A stretch of DNA of 32,036 bases from Trichodesmium erythraeum GBRTRLIN201. Its GTDB lineage: Bacteria; Cyanobacteriota; Cyanobacteriia; Cyanobacteriales; Microcoleaceae. Positions 19,701 to 28,161 of this stretch are shown here, one piece after another. Below the pieces are notes generated by a model. It saw only the letters and a list, made by a program, of their open reading frames with translations, was not told the DNA's origin and did not search any database. The stretch spans positions 87,937 to 119,972 of the forward strand of contig JAGGDU010000149.1 in the NCBI GenBank assembly GCA_018457135.1. The letters are read 5' to 3'. The translations under genes and the position numbers were made by a program. Each line of letters starts with the position of its first letter. Within the stretch, counting starts at the first letter, position 1.

Positions 19701-19746
19701 AAAATTAAAAATGGGTTATATCATCCATTTTTAATTTTTTTTTGTT
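19701..19746 (+). terminator. Rho-independent terminator of rpe, probably shared with the convergent gene
   Basis: A perfect 12-bp stem (19703-19714 with 19725-19736) closes a 10-base loop and runs into a T-tract (about 19735-19744), 34 bases after the rpe stop. On the minus strand the hairpin is followed by a weaker AT-rich tract, so it can also end the DsbA-like gene that converges from 19833. Confidence 0.9.
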
Positions 19747-19832
19747 TTGAGATTAATTTAAATCAGGAGCAAAAGTAAAATTTAAATCTTTTTGTAATGG
19801 TTTTGGTTTCTGGCATCTTGCAGATAAAATAT

Positions 19833-20582
19833 CTACTGACTAACTTTAGCAAAAGTCTCCTCTATCTGAGATAGTTTGACTGCACCAGAAAAAGTTTCTC
19901 CATTCATCACAAAGAAAGGTGTACCAGAAACACCTATTTTTTTAGCTAATTGAATATCTGTTTCAATTGAAATGCTAGCTGCTTCAGATTGGCGATCGCT
20001 ATTAAATTTATCTATATTTAAACCCAAATTATTAGCAACTTCTAGATATAATTCTTCTCCTAATCTATCTTGTTGTTCAAATAAAGCGTCATGATACTCC
20101 CAAAATTTTCCTTGTTGTTGAGCGGCCCAAGCTGCTTTAGCTGCCGGATTTGCTTGAGGATGAATGTTTGTTAAAGGTAAATGCTTAAATACTAAAGTTA
20201 CTCTATCTTGATGCTTATCCATAAATTCTTTAAGATTTTCCTGTGCTTTAGCACAAAAAGGGCATTGAAAATCAGAGAACTCAAATAGTACTATTTTTTG
20301 AGCAGTAGAACCAAAAGTTGGAGATTCACCAATTTGTTCTTGAGGATTATTTTTAAACTGTTGTAATGTTTTTTGTTGACTAGCTTCTTTTTCTTGCTGT
20401 TGTTCTTGTTGATAAGCCTGTACTGATTCAATTATTACCTCTGGATGATCACGAATAATCTGTAGAACTTGTTGTTCTAACTCTGGTTTTATTGGATTAT
20501 TTGTTAGTTTATCCGAAAAAGTACAACCACTCAGACTAATGCAAGTAGTCATAACTATAGATAGTAAGAATAATACTCTCAT
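19833..20582 (-). CDS. DsbA-like thioredoxin-fold lipoprotein
   Basis: This is an exported disulfide oxidoreductase. A signal peptide (1-19) ends in a lipobox LSGC with the lipidated Cys20, so the protein should be membrane-anchored on the outer face. A charged, Gln-rich coiled-coil-like spacer (about 35-80) precedes the thioredoxin fold, with active site Cys107-Pro-Phe-Cys110, a helical insertion (about 140-205) typical of DsbA/Com1/ScsC proteins, and cis-Pro222 (GVSGTPFFVMNG). It probably oxidises or isomerises cysteines in exported proteins. The nearest genes do not give a partner such as DsbB/VKOR. The start MRVLFLL is supported by the signal peptide. Confidence 0.94.
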   Translation of the reverse strand: MRVLFLLSIVMTTCISLSGCTFSDKLTNNPIKPELEQQVLQIIRDHPEVIIESVQAYQQEQQQEKEASQQKTLQQFKNNPQEQIGESPTFGSTAQKIVLFEFSDFQCPFCAKAQENLKEFMDKHQDRVTLVFKHLPLTNIHPQANPAAKAAWAAQQQGKFWEYHDALFEQQDRLGEELYLEVANNLGLNIDKFNSDRQSEAASISIETDIQLAKKIGVSGTPFFVMNGETFSGAVKLSQIEETFAKVSQ

Positions 20583-20835
20583 AATCAGAAAAGTCTATTT
20601 TGTAAGTCAGTTATAATAATAAAATTTATATTATACTCCATTGAATATTAAATTATGAATTAGGAACCAAATAGAATAGTAAAAAAATTATACAGACTAT
20701 CCCTAAAAAAACTTGATTTATTCCCCCTCTTAAGTGCTTAGACAAAATTAATTAATTACACAAAATTAAATCTTAACCCTCGCTCCCCCTTAAACACTAA
20801 CACCCATAAATTTGACAGAATTATTGACAAATTAT
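20583..20835. other. Intergenic gap before the RDD-PDZ gene
   Basis: The stretch is AT-rich and without a gene. It holds the promoter of the DsbA-like gene on one side and the 3' end of the RDD-PDZ transcript on the other. No clear terminator is seen. Confidence 0.4.
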
Positions 20836-22206
20836 TTACTCTTCCTGAGTCATACAACATTCAGGTTGTACACTCAAATTTATGTTTTCACCGCTACGAT
20901 TCAATTGTATATCAATAGGCAAAAACAAATATGAAGATTGGACAATTTCCTGGACTTGACTCGGAGAAGTAACTGTCCTATTCTTAACTTCTTGAAGTAC
21001 ATCTCCTGGCCTAATATTAGCTTTTTCTGCTGGAGAATCATCAAAAACTTTAATAACTAAAACACCTTGCTCTTCAGTAATGACGTTGCTCCCAATTTCT
21101 GTATTTAATTTCTGTTTAACTTCTCGTGTCAGCTCGGCCATTTGAACACCTAGTTTTGGATAGCCACTAAATTCAGCTTCCACTGGTGACTCAAATATAG
21201 AGCCATCATCACTGAGAGAATAGTTACGAAACTCAAAAGTACCATCTGGTCTTTGTGCTACGCGAAAATTATCCGCTGAGTAGGCGGAGTCTATTTCTCC
21301 AGAATCTAAATTGGTCGGATCACTACCTAATAAAACTAGGCCTTTAGCAGAAGACAAAAGCTCAATCTTTTGTAGGATGGTCTTAGTTTGGTTAATATCA
21401 CTATCAAAAAACTGAGTGAACATGACTCCTGAAGGTCCTGTCATTGATAACTGGCTTTCATGGACAACAAAGCCAACACTGTAGCTTAATTTCCATACTC
21501 CTTTAAAGGCTTCTTTTAGCCTGTCATCTGGTTCAATAAGAGGGCCAAAAATTCTGTTTTCTTTGGTGGATACCTTTGGATATTTTGTCCTTGGTCGAGT
21601 GGGAGGTGAAGTTTCTGTTGGAGTTGGTTCCGATATTGTATCGTTATTTGGATCATTGGGTGCCTCAGGAATCATGGCTAAAATTTTACTAGAGAAAAAC
21701 CCTGCTATGGCTAGAGCAACTAAAGACTTCCAAGGAATAGCTCTAGGTTGACCACTTGCTCTCTCCACTAAACACCTTGCCATAATGTCATGGAGTGCCT
21801 GTTTTTCTGGGGTAAAAGCAGCCATCAGATAACCAACAACTAATACAATTAATCCCAGAATAAACAGTATTCCAGCTAGTATCAAGTATGGTGAATCTGT
21901 AGACCCTGTCCCTTCACCCATTATGGCCACTATTGTAGCAGCTATCCAAACTACAAGAAAAAATGACTTGCCGAAATATCTTGCTGTTGCTTTGCCAAAA
22001 GAAATTTTATTTCCCCGTAAGTCTGTTACAGAAATTCCAACTATCTGTTTACCTAAAGTTCCTTGTATTTGAGAACTTTCCAATATAGCAAAATATAACC
22101 AACCTAATACAGTATTTAAAACTAGAAAAATAGAGGATTTTACCGAAGTATTTTCATTTATTTCTTGCTTACCCAAAGTCAAGTAAATTAATAGTAAAAA
22201 AACCAC
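20836..22206 (-). CDS. RDD-domain membrane protein with C-terminal PDZ domain (frameshifted 5' end)
   Basis: From the first usable start (GTG 22206) the 456-residue product has an incomplete RDD domain (1-148; QGTLGKQIVGISVTD, then ALHDIMARCLV), another membrane helix (about 161-178), a Pro/Thr-rich linker (190-210), an extracytoplasmic region, and a PDZ domain (about 375-447; VFDDSPAEKANIRPGDVL) like those in HtrA-type proteases. No protease domain is present. RDD domains occur in putative transporters and signalling proteins; the PDZ domain may bind peptide C-termini. The missing RDD start is encoded just upstream in the same frame (KYAIFNQIFVDILIDG). The natural ATG for it (22265, MSQ) is out of frame because of an A7 run at 22258-22252. 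Thus either slippage restores it, or the gene is damaged and only the shorter form is made. It directly follows the kinase-RDD gene, its probable operon partner. Confidence 0.88.
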   Translation of the reverse strand: MVFLLLIYLTLGKQEINENTSVKSSIFLVLNTVLGWLYFAILESSQIQGTLGKQIVGISVTDLRGNKISFGKATARYFGKSFFLVVWIAATIVAIMGEGTGSTDSPYLILAGILFILGLIVLVVGYLMAAFTPEKQALHDIMARCLVERASGQPRAIPWKSLVALAIAGFFSSKILAMIPEAPNDPNNDTISEPTPTETSPPTRPRTKYPKVSTKENRIFGPLIEPDDRLKEAFKGVWKLSYSVGFVVHESQLSMTGPSGVMFTQFFDSDINQTKTILQKIELLSSAKGLVLLGSDPTNLDSGEIDSAYSADNFRVAQRPDGTFEFRNYSLSDDGSIFESPVEAEFSGYPKLGVQMAELTREVKQKLNTEIGSNVITEEQGVLVIKVFDDSPAEKANIRPGDVLQEVKNRTVTSPSQVQEIVQSSYLFLPIDIQLNRSGENINLSVQPECCMTQEE

Positions 22207-22251
22207 TCCATCAATTAAAATATCAACAAATATTTGATTAAAAATTGCATA

Positions 22252-22265
22252 TTTTTTTGAGACAT
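22252..22265 (-). other. A7 slippery run separating the ATG from the RDD frame
   Basis: On the minus strand, ATG (22265) TCT C is followed by seven A residues (22258-22252) and then TATGCA. Reading straight gives MSQKNMQFL and a stop after 16 codons. One extra A, or a -1 ribosomal shift, gives MSQKKYAIFNQ, which continues without a stop into the 456-residue RDD-PDZ protein. The ATG lies 2 bases beyond the kinase-RDD stop codon, as expected for an operon. Confidence 0.75.
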
Positions 22266-22267
22266 TT

Positions 22268-23515
22268 TTAAATATTCTTAATAACTAAACAACCATAGAT
22301 AATGTCATGTAAAACTCGTTTTATTTTGTTAAAACTAGCCAGAATAAAACCTATACCTAAAGTTAAGTATGAAAAAAATTTACTAGAATGTCTTTTAGTA
22401 GCTTTATCAAAATAAATTCTCCTTCTTTGTAGATCAGTTACCTTAATTCCCATTAACATTTTTCCAAAAGTTCCTTGTGTTTTTGAACTATCCATTACTG
22501 GGCAATAAATAAATCCTGCAATTATGTAAAAGACTAAAATTCTTGCCATAAATTCTGCTTCATCAACAGTAACATCATTAATTATAAAATCAACAATTAT
22601 ACTACCAATAATTATAATAGTTTTATCAATCAAATCAGCAGCAAGTCTCATCCAAAAACCTGCATATTTTTCAACATCGGCAGGTAAAATCCCTTTAATT
22701 TCCTGCAATGCTTCCCCAGCATTATGATAACGTAACAAGCAATTTTGTTCCACCATTTTATCTATAATATTTCCTAATTCCTGACTAATCAAAACTCCTT
22801 GACGCCATAAAAGTTCAGGGTTATTTTGATTCCTAAGTAATAAATTAGGAGCTAGTAAATTTGGAGATACTCCCATCAAAGCTTGAATGGCTATTTTTCC
22901 AACAGCATAAACATCACTGGCGCATTCAGGATGACCTTGACCTTGTTCCCCAGCCATATATCCTGGGGTTCCAATAATAACCGTTATAGTTTTTTGACCT
23001 TGCTGGTTAACTAATACTGTACCTACCTCTTTAACTGCGCCAAAATCAATCAAAACTATCTGATTATCTTCAGTACGTCGCATTAAATTAGATGGTTTAA
23101 TATCCCGATGGATTACTCCATTTTTATGGACAAAATCTAATACTTCTAAAATATCAATTAATAAGTGAATAACTTCTGATTCACTTAATTTATTCCCTGG
23201 TTTTAGCTCCTCTGTTAAATCTTTACCTTTAATATATTCTTGAACCAGATAAAATTCGTTATTTTCTTCAAAATTATCTATATAAGTAGGTATTTGCTTG
23301 TGATATCCTAATTTTTTTAGACTCTCGACTTCTTTTTTAAATAAACGTTCAGCATTCTGTAAGGTATAAGGGTCATTTTGTTGAGGTTTAAGCTTTTTAA
23401 TAACAACTTCTTGATTGGGGGGTTGTGAATGTTTGTTTATAGCTATATATGTCTGACCAAAGCTTCCAGCTGTTAGGGTCTTAATAATTTCATACTGACC
23501 TTTTTTAAGAAACAT
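22268..23515 (-). CDS. Ser/Thr protein kinase fused to an RDD membrane domain
   Basis: Residues 8-275 are a Pkn2-type (Hanks) kinase. The glycine loop is LTAGSFGQTY (its first Gly replaced by Thr), followed by Lys40, Glu63, the catalytic loop HRDIKPSN (136-143), DFG 157-159 and the activation-segment end GTPGYMAGEQ. Residues 283-415 are an RDD domain, starting KYAGFWMRLAADLID and containing QGTFGKMLMGIKVTD and VLHDIIYGCLV, with about three membrane helices. The kinase is thus cytosolic and held at the membrane. It phosphorylates Ser/Thr on unknown targets; the FHA proteins encoded next door are natural readers of its output. It is followed, 2 bases later, by the RDD-PDZ gene, whose RDD domain is related. 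Confidence 0.94.
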   Translation of the reverse strand: MFLKKGQYEIIKTLTAGSFGQTYIAINKHSQPPNQEVVIKKLKPQQNDPYTLQNAERLFKKEVESLKKLGYHKQIPTYIDNFEENNEFYLVQEYIKGKDLTEELKPGNKLSESEVIHLLIDILEVLDFVHKNGVIHRDIKPSNLMRRTEDNQIVLIDFGAVKEVGTVLVNQQGQKTITVIIGTPGYMAGEQGQGHPECASDVYAVGKIAIQALMGVSPNLLAPNLLLRNQNNPELLWRQGVLISQELGNIIDKMVEQNCLLRYHNAGEALQEIKGILPADVEKYAGFWMRLAADLIDKTIIIIGSIIVDFIINDVTVDEAEFMARILVFYIIAGFIYCPVMDSSKTQGTFGKMLMGIKVTDLQRRRIYFDKATKRHSSKFFSYLTLGIGFILASFNKIKRVLHDIIYGCLVIKNI

Positions 23516-23739
23516 ATTGATTTAGTTAATTTAGATAAGTATATTTACTAAGTTTTAAGTTTAAAGTTATTACAGTATAATTGAGTTAAAATATTTGCTA
23601 GCATTAATATGGGGTCAAAAAAAAGAATGTATAAACTTTCTAGAAGGCTCTTTTACGAGAGTTAGAGAAAATATTTGTATAATTCTATGAAGATTTTGTA
23701 ATCAAAAAATATACTCAAAGTTATTACTAAATAAATGCA
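23516..23739. promoter_or_regulatory. Divergent intergenic region between the kinase-RDD and FHA-zinc ribbon genes
   Basis: The 224 bp separate two divergently read genes of the same signalling theme, so both promoters must lie here and may be co-regulated. The sequence is very AT-rich, and I cannot point to a specific -10/-35 pair or operator. Confidence 0.4.
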
Positions 23740-24333
23740 ATGAACGAAATTATTATATCATGGGAAGAGCAAGACACAACCAAGACTAAAACAATAAAGG
23801 AAATACAACCTAGCAAAAATCCAGGAACAGTTAGGTTAGGTCGAGAACCAGCTAATTGTGATATCACTTTTGATGACCCTAGTGTATCTAGGCTTCATGT
23901 AGAAATTTTTTATAACAGTCAAGATAACAAGTTTTATTTGCGCAATCTAAAAGCTAGTAACCCGCCAATAGTAGATAAAAAGCTTATTGTTAAATATGCA
24001 GAAGTTGTTTTAAATAATAATAGTTTGATATGTCTTGGTCAAACAAAAATTAAAGTTATCTATAACGCAAATAATATTTTCACCTCTCCTACAATTTTGC
24101 AATCTCCAATTCCTTTGAATAATAACAGTACGGTTTTAAGTCCTCCAGATGCTTCTCAATTAAAAGAACTAGCAACTAAACCAAAAAGATCCATATTTGG
24201 AGCTAATTATTTGGTTTGTCCAAACCCTAATTGTGGTAAACTTGTATCAATAGAAAAGTTAAATATTGGGTGTAGTTGGTGTGGTACTTCTTTAGCTGAT
24301 GCCAAAAGTATTATTGTTCCTAATAATAATTAA
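23740..24333 (+). CDS. FHA-domain protein with C-terminal zinc ribbon
   Basis: Residues 1-108 form a forkhead-associated domain, which binds phosphothreonine peptides: GREPANCDI (34-42), SRLHVE (50-55) with the conserved Ser/Arg/His, and the LRNLKASNP turn. After a Ser/Pro-rich linker comes a four-cysteine zinc ribbon (Cys160, Cys165, Cys178, Cys181; CPNPNC...CSWC) at the C-terminus. No catalytic domain is present, so it is an adaptor that reads kinase output. It is divergent from the kinase-RDD gene and 1.4 kb upstream of a second FHA gene. The start ATG 23740 gives the usual FHA N-terminus. Confidence 0.9.
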   Translation: MNEIIISWEEQDTTKTKTIKEIQPSKNPGTVRLGREPANCDITFDDPSVSRLHVEIFYNSQDNKFYLRNLKASNPPIVDKKLIVKYAEVVLNNNSLICLGQTKIKVIYNANNIFTSPTILQSPIPLNNNSTVLSPPDASQLKELATKPKRSIFGANYLVCPNPNCGKLVSIEKLNIGCSWCGTSLADAKSIIVPNNN

Positions 24334-24740
24334 TCAGAATTCAAGTTTAGGCAAAAAGAATATGATTACTGTTAATAAAATAATTTATATATAGTAGGAT
24401 AAAATAATTTGTAAATAATCTATAGATAAAATGTTAAGTAGGTAAACAATATAAATTACATATTGAACGAATCTCAAATCTAATATTTGTTTCAAAATCT
24501 CCCTTTGCCAATTTTTTATAAGTTTATCTGCTGAAAATCTATTGGATAATTGCTATATAGGTTTGCAAGTTTTTCAGAGGAAATAAACTAAAAAAAATAT
24601 TTATATATAAATAATAGTTTAGAATCTTTATTGAAACCATATAGAGTGTAAAAAATATAATTATTGAATAATTTAAATCAGCATAATTGATAACATAATT
24701 AATGGTAAAATTCATCACCTCTGACAATTTTAGTCTTTAT
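24334..24740. other. AT-rich gap after the FHA-zinc ribbon gene
   Basis: No gene is seen. Bases 24438-24485 resemble 18471-18520, a possible dispersed repeat. A minus-strand 62-codon frame (24539-24727) is composed of Ile, Tyr, Asn and Phe codons as expected of random AT-rich DNA. Confidence 0.45.
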
Positions 24741-25104
24741 TATTAATAGTAAAAATACGATTTATGAAAATTTTAGTATTAAACTGATATGGAAAAAATT
24801 AACTACTGGATACCTCAAAAAAAACTACAATATAAATTGCCAGTAGCTATAGTCAGATAATTTAGTAAAATGCCATCCACTATTAGTTAAAATTTAGTTT
24901 CTAGTCTTAATTTAAACTACATATAATTTCTGGGTATCATGCTTTAATTAGTTGAGAAGAAGGTGATTTAGCAATAGTTGAATAAAATAGCACAAACAGT
25001 ATATTTATTAATAGTTTACTTCAAGCAAAATATTTTATTAAAAATTTGAAAGATATAATTATTTAAAATTTGTAAATCACTTAGCATAAATAATAAACAT
25101 ATTA
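24741..25104 (+). pseudogene. Decayed copy 1 of the FHA-coding 5' end of the downstream gene
   Basis: This stretch aligns with the leader and first ~96 codons of the gene at 25704. Shared tracts include AAAATTTTAGTATT, AACTACTGGATACCTCA, ATTTAGTAAAATGCC, TTCTGGGTATCATGC and AATAGCACAAAC. Stop codons interrupt the frame and the start region is altered. The homology ends where the real gene continues after the SLIKDG codons, so only the FHA part was copied. The tail (to about 25104) matches the leader found directly before the real gene. Confidence 0.85.
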
Positions 25105-25690
25105 ATTTTGAAAAAAAATATGAATTCTGAAAAATTTAGGATTAAATTTATATGAAAAAAAATTAACTATTGGATACCTCAAAAAAACGGAATTTAGAAA
25201 AATATAAATTCTGAAAAATTTAGTATTAAACTGATATGAAAAAAATTAACTACTGGATACCTCAAAAAAACACAATATAAATTGCCAGTATCTATAGTCA
25301 TAAAATTTAGTAAAATGCTATCTACTATTGGTGAAAACTCAGCTTCTAGACTTGACTTAAACTACATAGAAATATTTGGGTATTATGCCTTAATTTATTG
25401 AGAATAAGGTAATTTAGTAATAGTTGAATAAAATAGCAAGAACGGTATATTTATTAATAGTTTACTGCTAGCAAAATCTTTAATTAAATATGTGAAAAAT
25501 ATAATCGTTGAAATATTTGGGTATTATGCCTTAATTTATTGAGAATAAGGTAATTTAGTAATAGTTGAATAAAATAGCACGAACGGTATATTTATTAATA
25601 GTTTACTGCCAGCAAAATCTTTAATTAAATATGTGAAAAATATAATCGTTTAAAACTTGCAAATCACCTAGAATAAATCAGCAAAATATT
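25105..25690 (+). pseudogene. Decayed copy 2 of the FHA-coding 5' end, with internal duplications
   Basis: This is a second ~360-bp unit of the same sequence, longer because its first part is repeated after 83 bp (GGATACCTC at 25172 and again at 25255) and its last part is duplicated exactly in tandem (25369-25650). In-frame stops (for example TGA and TAA in the tract matching codons 64-68 of the gene) exclude coding. The unit runs straight into the leader of the intact gene. Confidence 0.85.
25369..25650 (+). repeat. 141-bp direct tandem duplication
   Basis: Bases 25369-25509 and 25510-25650 are the same 141-bp sequence placed end to end, with only two differences that I can find (AGCAAG/AGCACG and TGCTAG/TGCCAG). 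The near identity marks it as younger than the surrounding, more diverged FHA copies. Confidence 0.95.
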
Positions 25691-25703
25691 AATAGTAAAA
25701 AAA

Positions 25704-27602
25704 ATGACTTCTGAAAATTTTAGTATTCAACTTATATGGACAGATTTAACTACTGGATACCTCAGACAACCACAATACAAATTACCAGTAACTATAGGAA
25801 GAAAATTTAGTAAAATGCCCTCTACTATTGGTGAAGATTCAGTTTCTAGACTTGAGTTAAAACACACAGAAATTTCTGGGTATCATGCCTTAATTAATTT
25901 AGAAAAAGGTAACTTAGTAATAGTAGATCAAAATAGCACAAACGGTATATTTATTAATGGTTTACGTCAAACAAAATCTTTAATTAAAGATGGGGATGTA
26001 TTACAATTAGGTCCATACAAAATTGATATTAGAATAAATTTTCCGCCTCCTTGGTTTGTTGATGCTGAGAAAGTAAAAGTTTCAGACTTGCGAAAAAGTG
26101 GATATACTTTAGATGAAGCTGACTATGGAACTATAGGGGGTGGTTTAGGTAGTTTTATCTGGGTTGATTTTCTGAGAATCTTTGGAGTAAAATCTAATCA
26201 AATTGTAGCTCTGGGTATTGTACCTCTAGATGAGAATGGCAATATACCACCCAATGAAACTCAAAAATCTTATTGGCATTATAAACAACTTTGTCTGAAT
26301 TCTCAAATTCCTGACCATGAAAGATTGAGGTCTAATTCAGATTCTTGTCCCGATAATATTTGGGGTTGGCCTAGTTATGCTCTTAGGGAGGCTTGGCAAG
26401 ATTTTTCCCATGGTAGAATTTTATCTAGTTTGAAGTGTCTGTGGCAAGTATTTGCAGAGCCAACTTTTGCTCAGACTTATACTCCAAAAGCCAGAAATGT
26501 TTTTGCCTCTATAGATAGAGAAGCGAAACGAATAGGTTGGGATCAGATATTTCGCTTTGGTAGAGTTAGAGCTATTCGTAAAACTGATGATGGACGCTAT
26601 GCGATCGCCTATTCTTTTTCTAGTTCTAAAAGCCGAGACTATGGCTTTTTAATAGTTAGCTTTCTTCATCTAGCTACTGGTTATCCCAAACTCAAATTTC
26701 TGGAAGACTTACAAATGTATCGGAGGCAAACAGAAGATTTTAGGGCAGTAGTAAACGCTTATGAAGATCATGCTCATGTCTATGAGCATTTAGAGAAAAA
26801 TGGAGGGGTAGTATTAATTCGAGGTCGTGGAATAGTTGCATCCAGAATTATTCAACGTATTTATGAAGTACGACAGCGAAGTCAAAAAAATATAGGAATT
26901 ATACATTTGATGCGTTCAGAAGTAACTAAAGGCAAAAAGTTTGGTGTTGCTCAACGTCAAGTAGAAAATAATTTTGAATTTCAACCTTTTAATTGGCCTA
27001 AAGCTTGTTGGGGAGGAGAACTAAGGGTAAAGTTAGAACAGGCAAAACCTGAAAAACGCAAAGACTTACTTAAGGAGTGGGGTGGTACAACGACTGCATC
27101 TCGGTCTGACTGGCGACAAATTATTCAGCAGGCTAAGTTAGATAAGTGGTATAAGGTTGAATTTGGTAAAGTGACGCGAGTTGAACCAAATCAGGGAAAT
27201 GGTATTATTACTCATATATCTACAGAATTTCCTAAACTGGCTTTGGTAACAGATTTTATTATTGATGCTACTGGTCTTGAAGCAAATGTCGATGAAAGTC
27301 CTTTAATTTATGACTTGGTTAAAAAATATAATCTTCAACTTAACGCTCAAAAACGTTTAACTGTTTCTAATGATTTTGAAGTAATAGGGGTGAGTAATGA
27401 ACCAGGTAAGATATATGCTTGTGGTGCTATAACTTTTGGTGGACCTTATGCTGCTGTTGATAGCTTCCTGGGTTTACAGTATACAGCACTGCGTTGTGTC
27501 GATCATCTTTTCAAAATTCAAGCCCCTGGAATCAAATATTTAAATGGGTTTAGTTCTATTGGGCAATGGTGGAAATGGGCAACTAATCAATCTCCTTCCT
27601 AG
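25704..27602 (+). CDS. FHA domain fused to an FAD/NAD(P)-binding oxidoreductase-like protein
   Basis: Residues 1-112 are an FHA domain with GRK (32-34), SGYHALI (58-64) and NSTNGIFING (77-86), predicted to bind phosphothreonine peptides. The remaining ~500 residues have dinucleotide-binding features of two-domain flavoproteins: TIGGGLGSF (143-151), a second Rossmann motif VLIRGRGIVASRI (370-382), the DATG strand (521-524), and a C-terminal CGAITFGGPYAAVDSFLG block where FAD usually sits. The conserved WGWPSYALREAW segment is typical of this cyanobacterial family. The substrate is unknown. Coupling phospho-recognition to a redox domain suggests regulated oxidoreductase activity or redox sensing. 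The ATG at 25704 starts the FHA domain properly; its leader is itself part of the upstream repeat array. Confidence 0.88.
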   Translation: MTSENFSIQLIWTDLTTGYLRQPQYKLPVTIGRKFSKMPSTIGEDSVSRLELKHTEISGYHALINLEKGNLVIVDQNSTNGIFINGLRQTKSLIKDGDVLQLGPYKIDIRINFPPPWFVDAEKVKVSDLRKSGYTLDEADYGTIGGGLGSFIWVDFLRIFGVKSNQIVALGIVPLDENGNIPPNETQKSYWHYKQLCLNSQIPDHERLRSNSDSCPDNIWGWPSYALREAWQDFSHGRILSSLKCLWQVFAEPTFAQTYTPKARNVFASIDREAKRIGWDQIFRFGRVRAIRKTDDGRYAIAYSFSSSKSRDYGFLIVSFLHLATGYPKLKFLEDLQMYRRQTEDFRAVVNAYEDHAHVYEHLEKNGGVVLIRGRGIVASRIIQRIYEVRQRSQKNIGIIHLMRSEVTKGKKFGVAQRQVENNFEFQPFNWPKACWGGELRVKLEQAKPEKRKDLLKEWGGTTTASRSDWRQIIQQAKLDKWYKVEFGKVTRVEPNQGNGIITHISTEFPKLALVTDFIIDATGLEANVDESPLIYDLVKKYNLQLNAQKRLTVSNDFEVIGVSNEPGKIYACGAITFGGPYAAVDSFLGLQYTALRCVDHLFKIQAPGIKYLNGFSSIGQWWKWATNQSPS

Positions 27603-28161
27603 TCTTATAGAGTCTTTAAGAAGTTTTTTAACTTTGAAGAATACAAATATTTTTGGAGATTATATCATGAAATAAAAAATCCTATAAGTCGTTTTAGAGT
27701 ACAATAGTTAGGGTTATTAACTATTGCTGATTTACCAATATTTATTAATGTAGGTTTATATATATATATTGATATAATTATTCTTAACTTAAAATACAAT
27801 TAATAATCAATTATAATACGAAACCAGATTTCTTGTTTGGTTATTCAGGTCTTGGCTTAATTATTTATTATTTATGATTTATTATTTAGAGTTTTTGGAA
27901 GATCAAGACTAAAATTATTTAAAAACTTATTTAATAAACCTTTCAGTTTAACTATTTAAGCTAAAATAAATTATCTTCTTTGACAAATAAAGGCAGCCTT
28001 TATGTATTTTTTGAGCTTAGATTTTCAACAAATTTATTATAGTTTTAAATATTAGATAATAAAAAGATAAGGTGAATAGCTTTCCCTTTTTGAAAGGATG
28101 AAAAAAATTAAGTTTCAGTATTTAAAGCTTCCTAATTTCATAGAAGATATTAATAATTGTA
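27603..28161. other. Gap between the FHA-oxidoreductase and the small membrane protein
   Basis: 559 bp of AT-rich DNA hold no gene. At 27819-27856 a degenerate GAAACCAGATTTCTTG palindrome followed by a reversed TCAGGTCTTGG tract looks like the dispersed repeat also seen at 4340-4373. No terminator is clear. Confidence 0.4.

Noticed and set aside
24539-24727. 62-codon minus-strand frame
   Set aside because: Its Ile/Tyr/Asn/Phe-rich content is that of random AT-rich DNA.
24741-25650. Repeat array as a possible retroelement or CRISPR-like locus
   Set aside because: The units are copies of the neighbouring gene's FHA-coding 5' end, with no unique spacers or reverse transcriptase.
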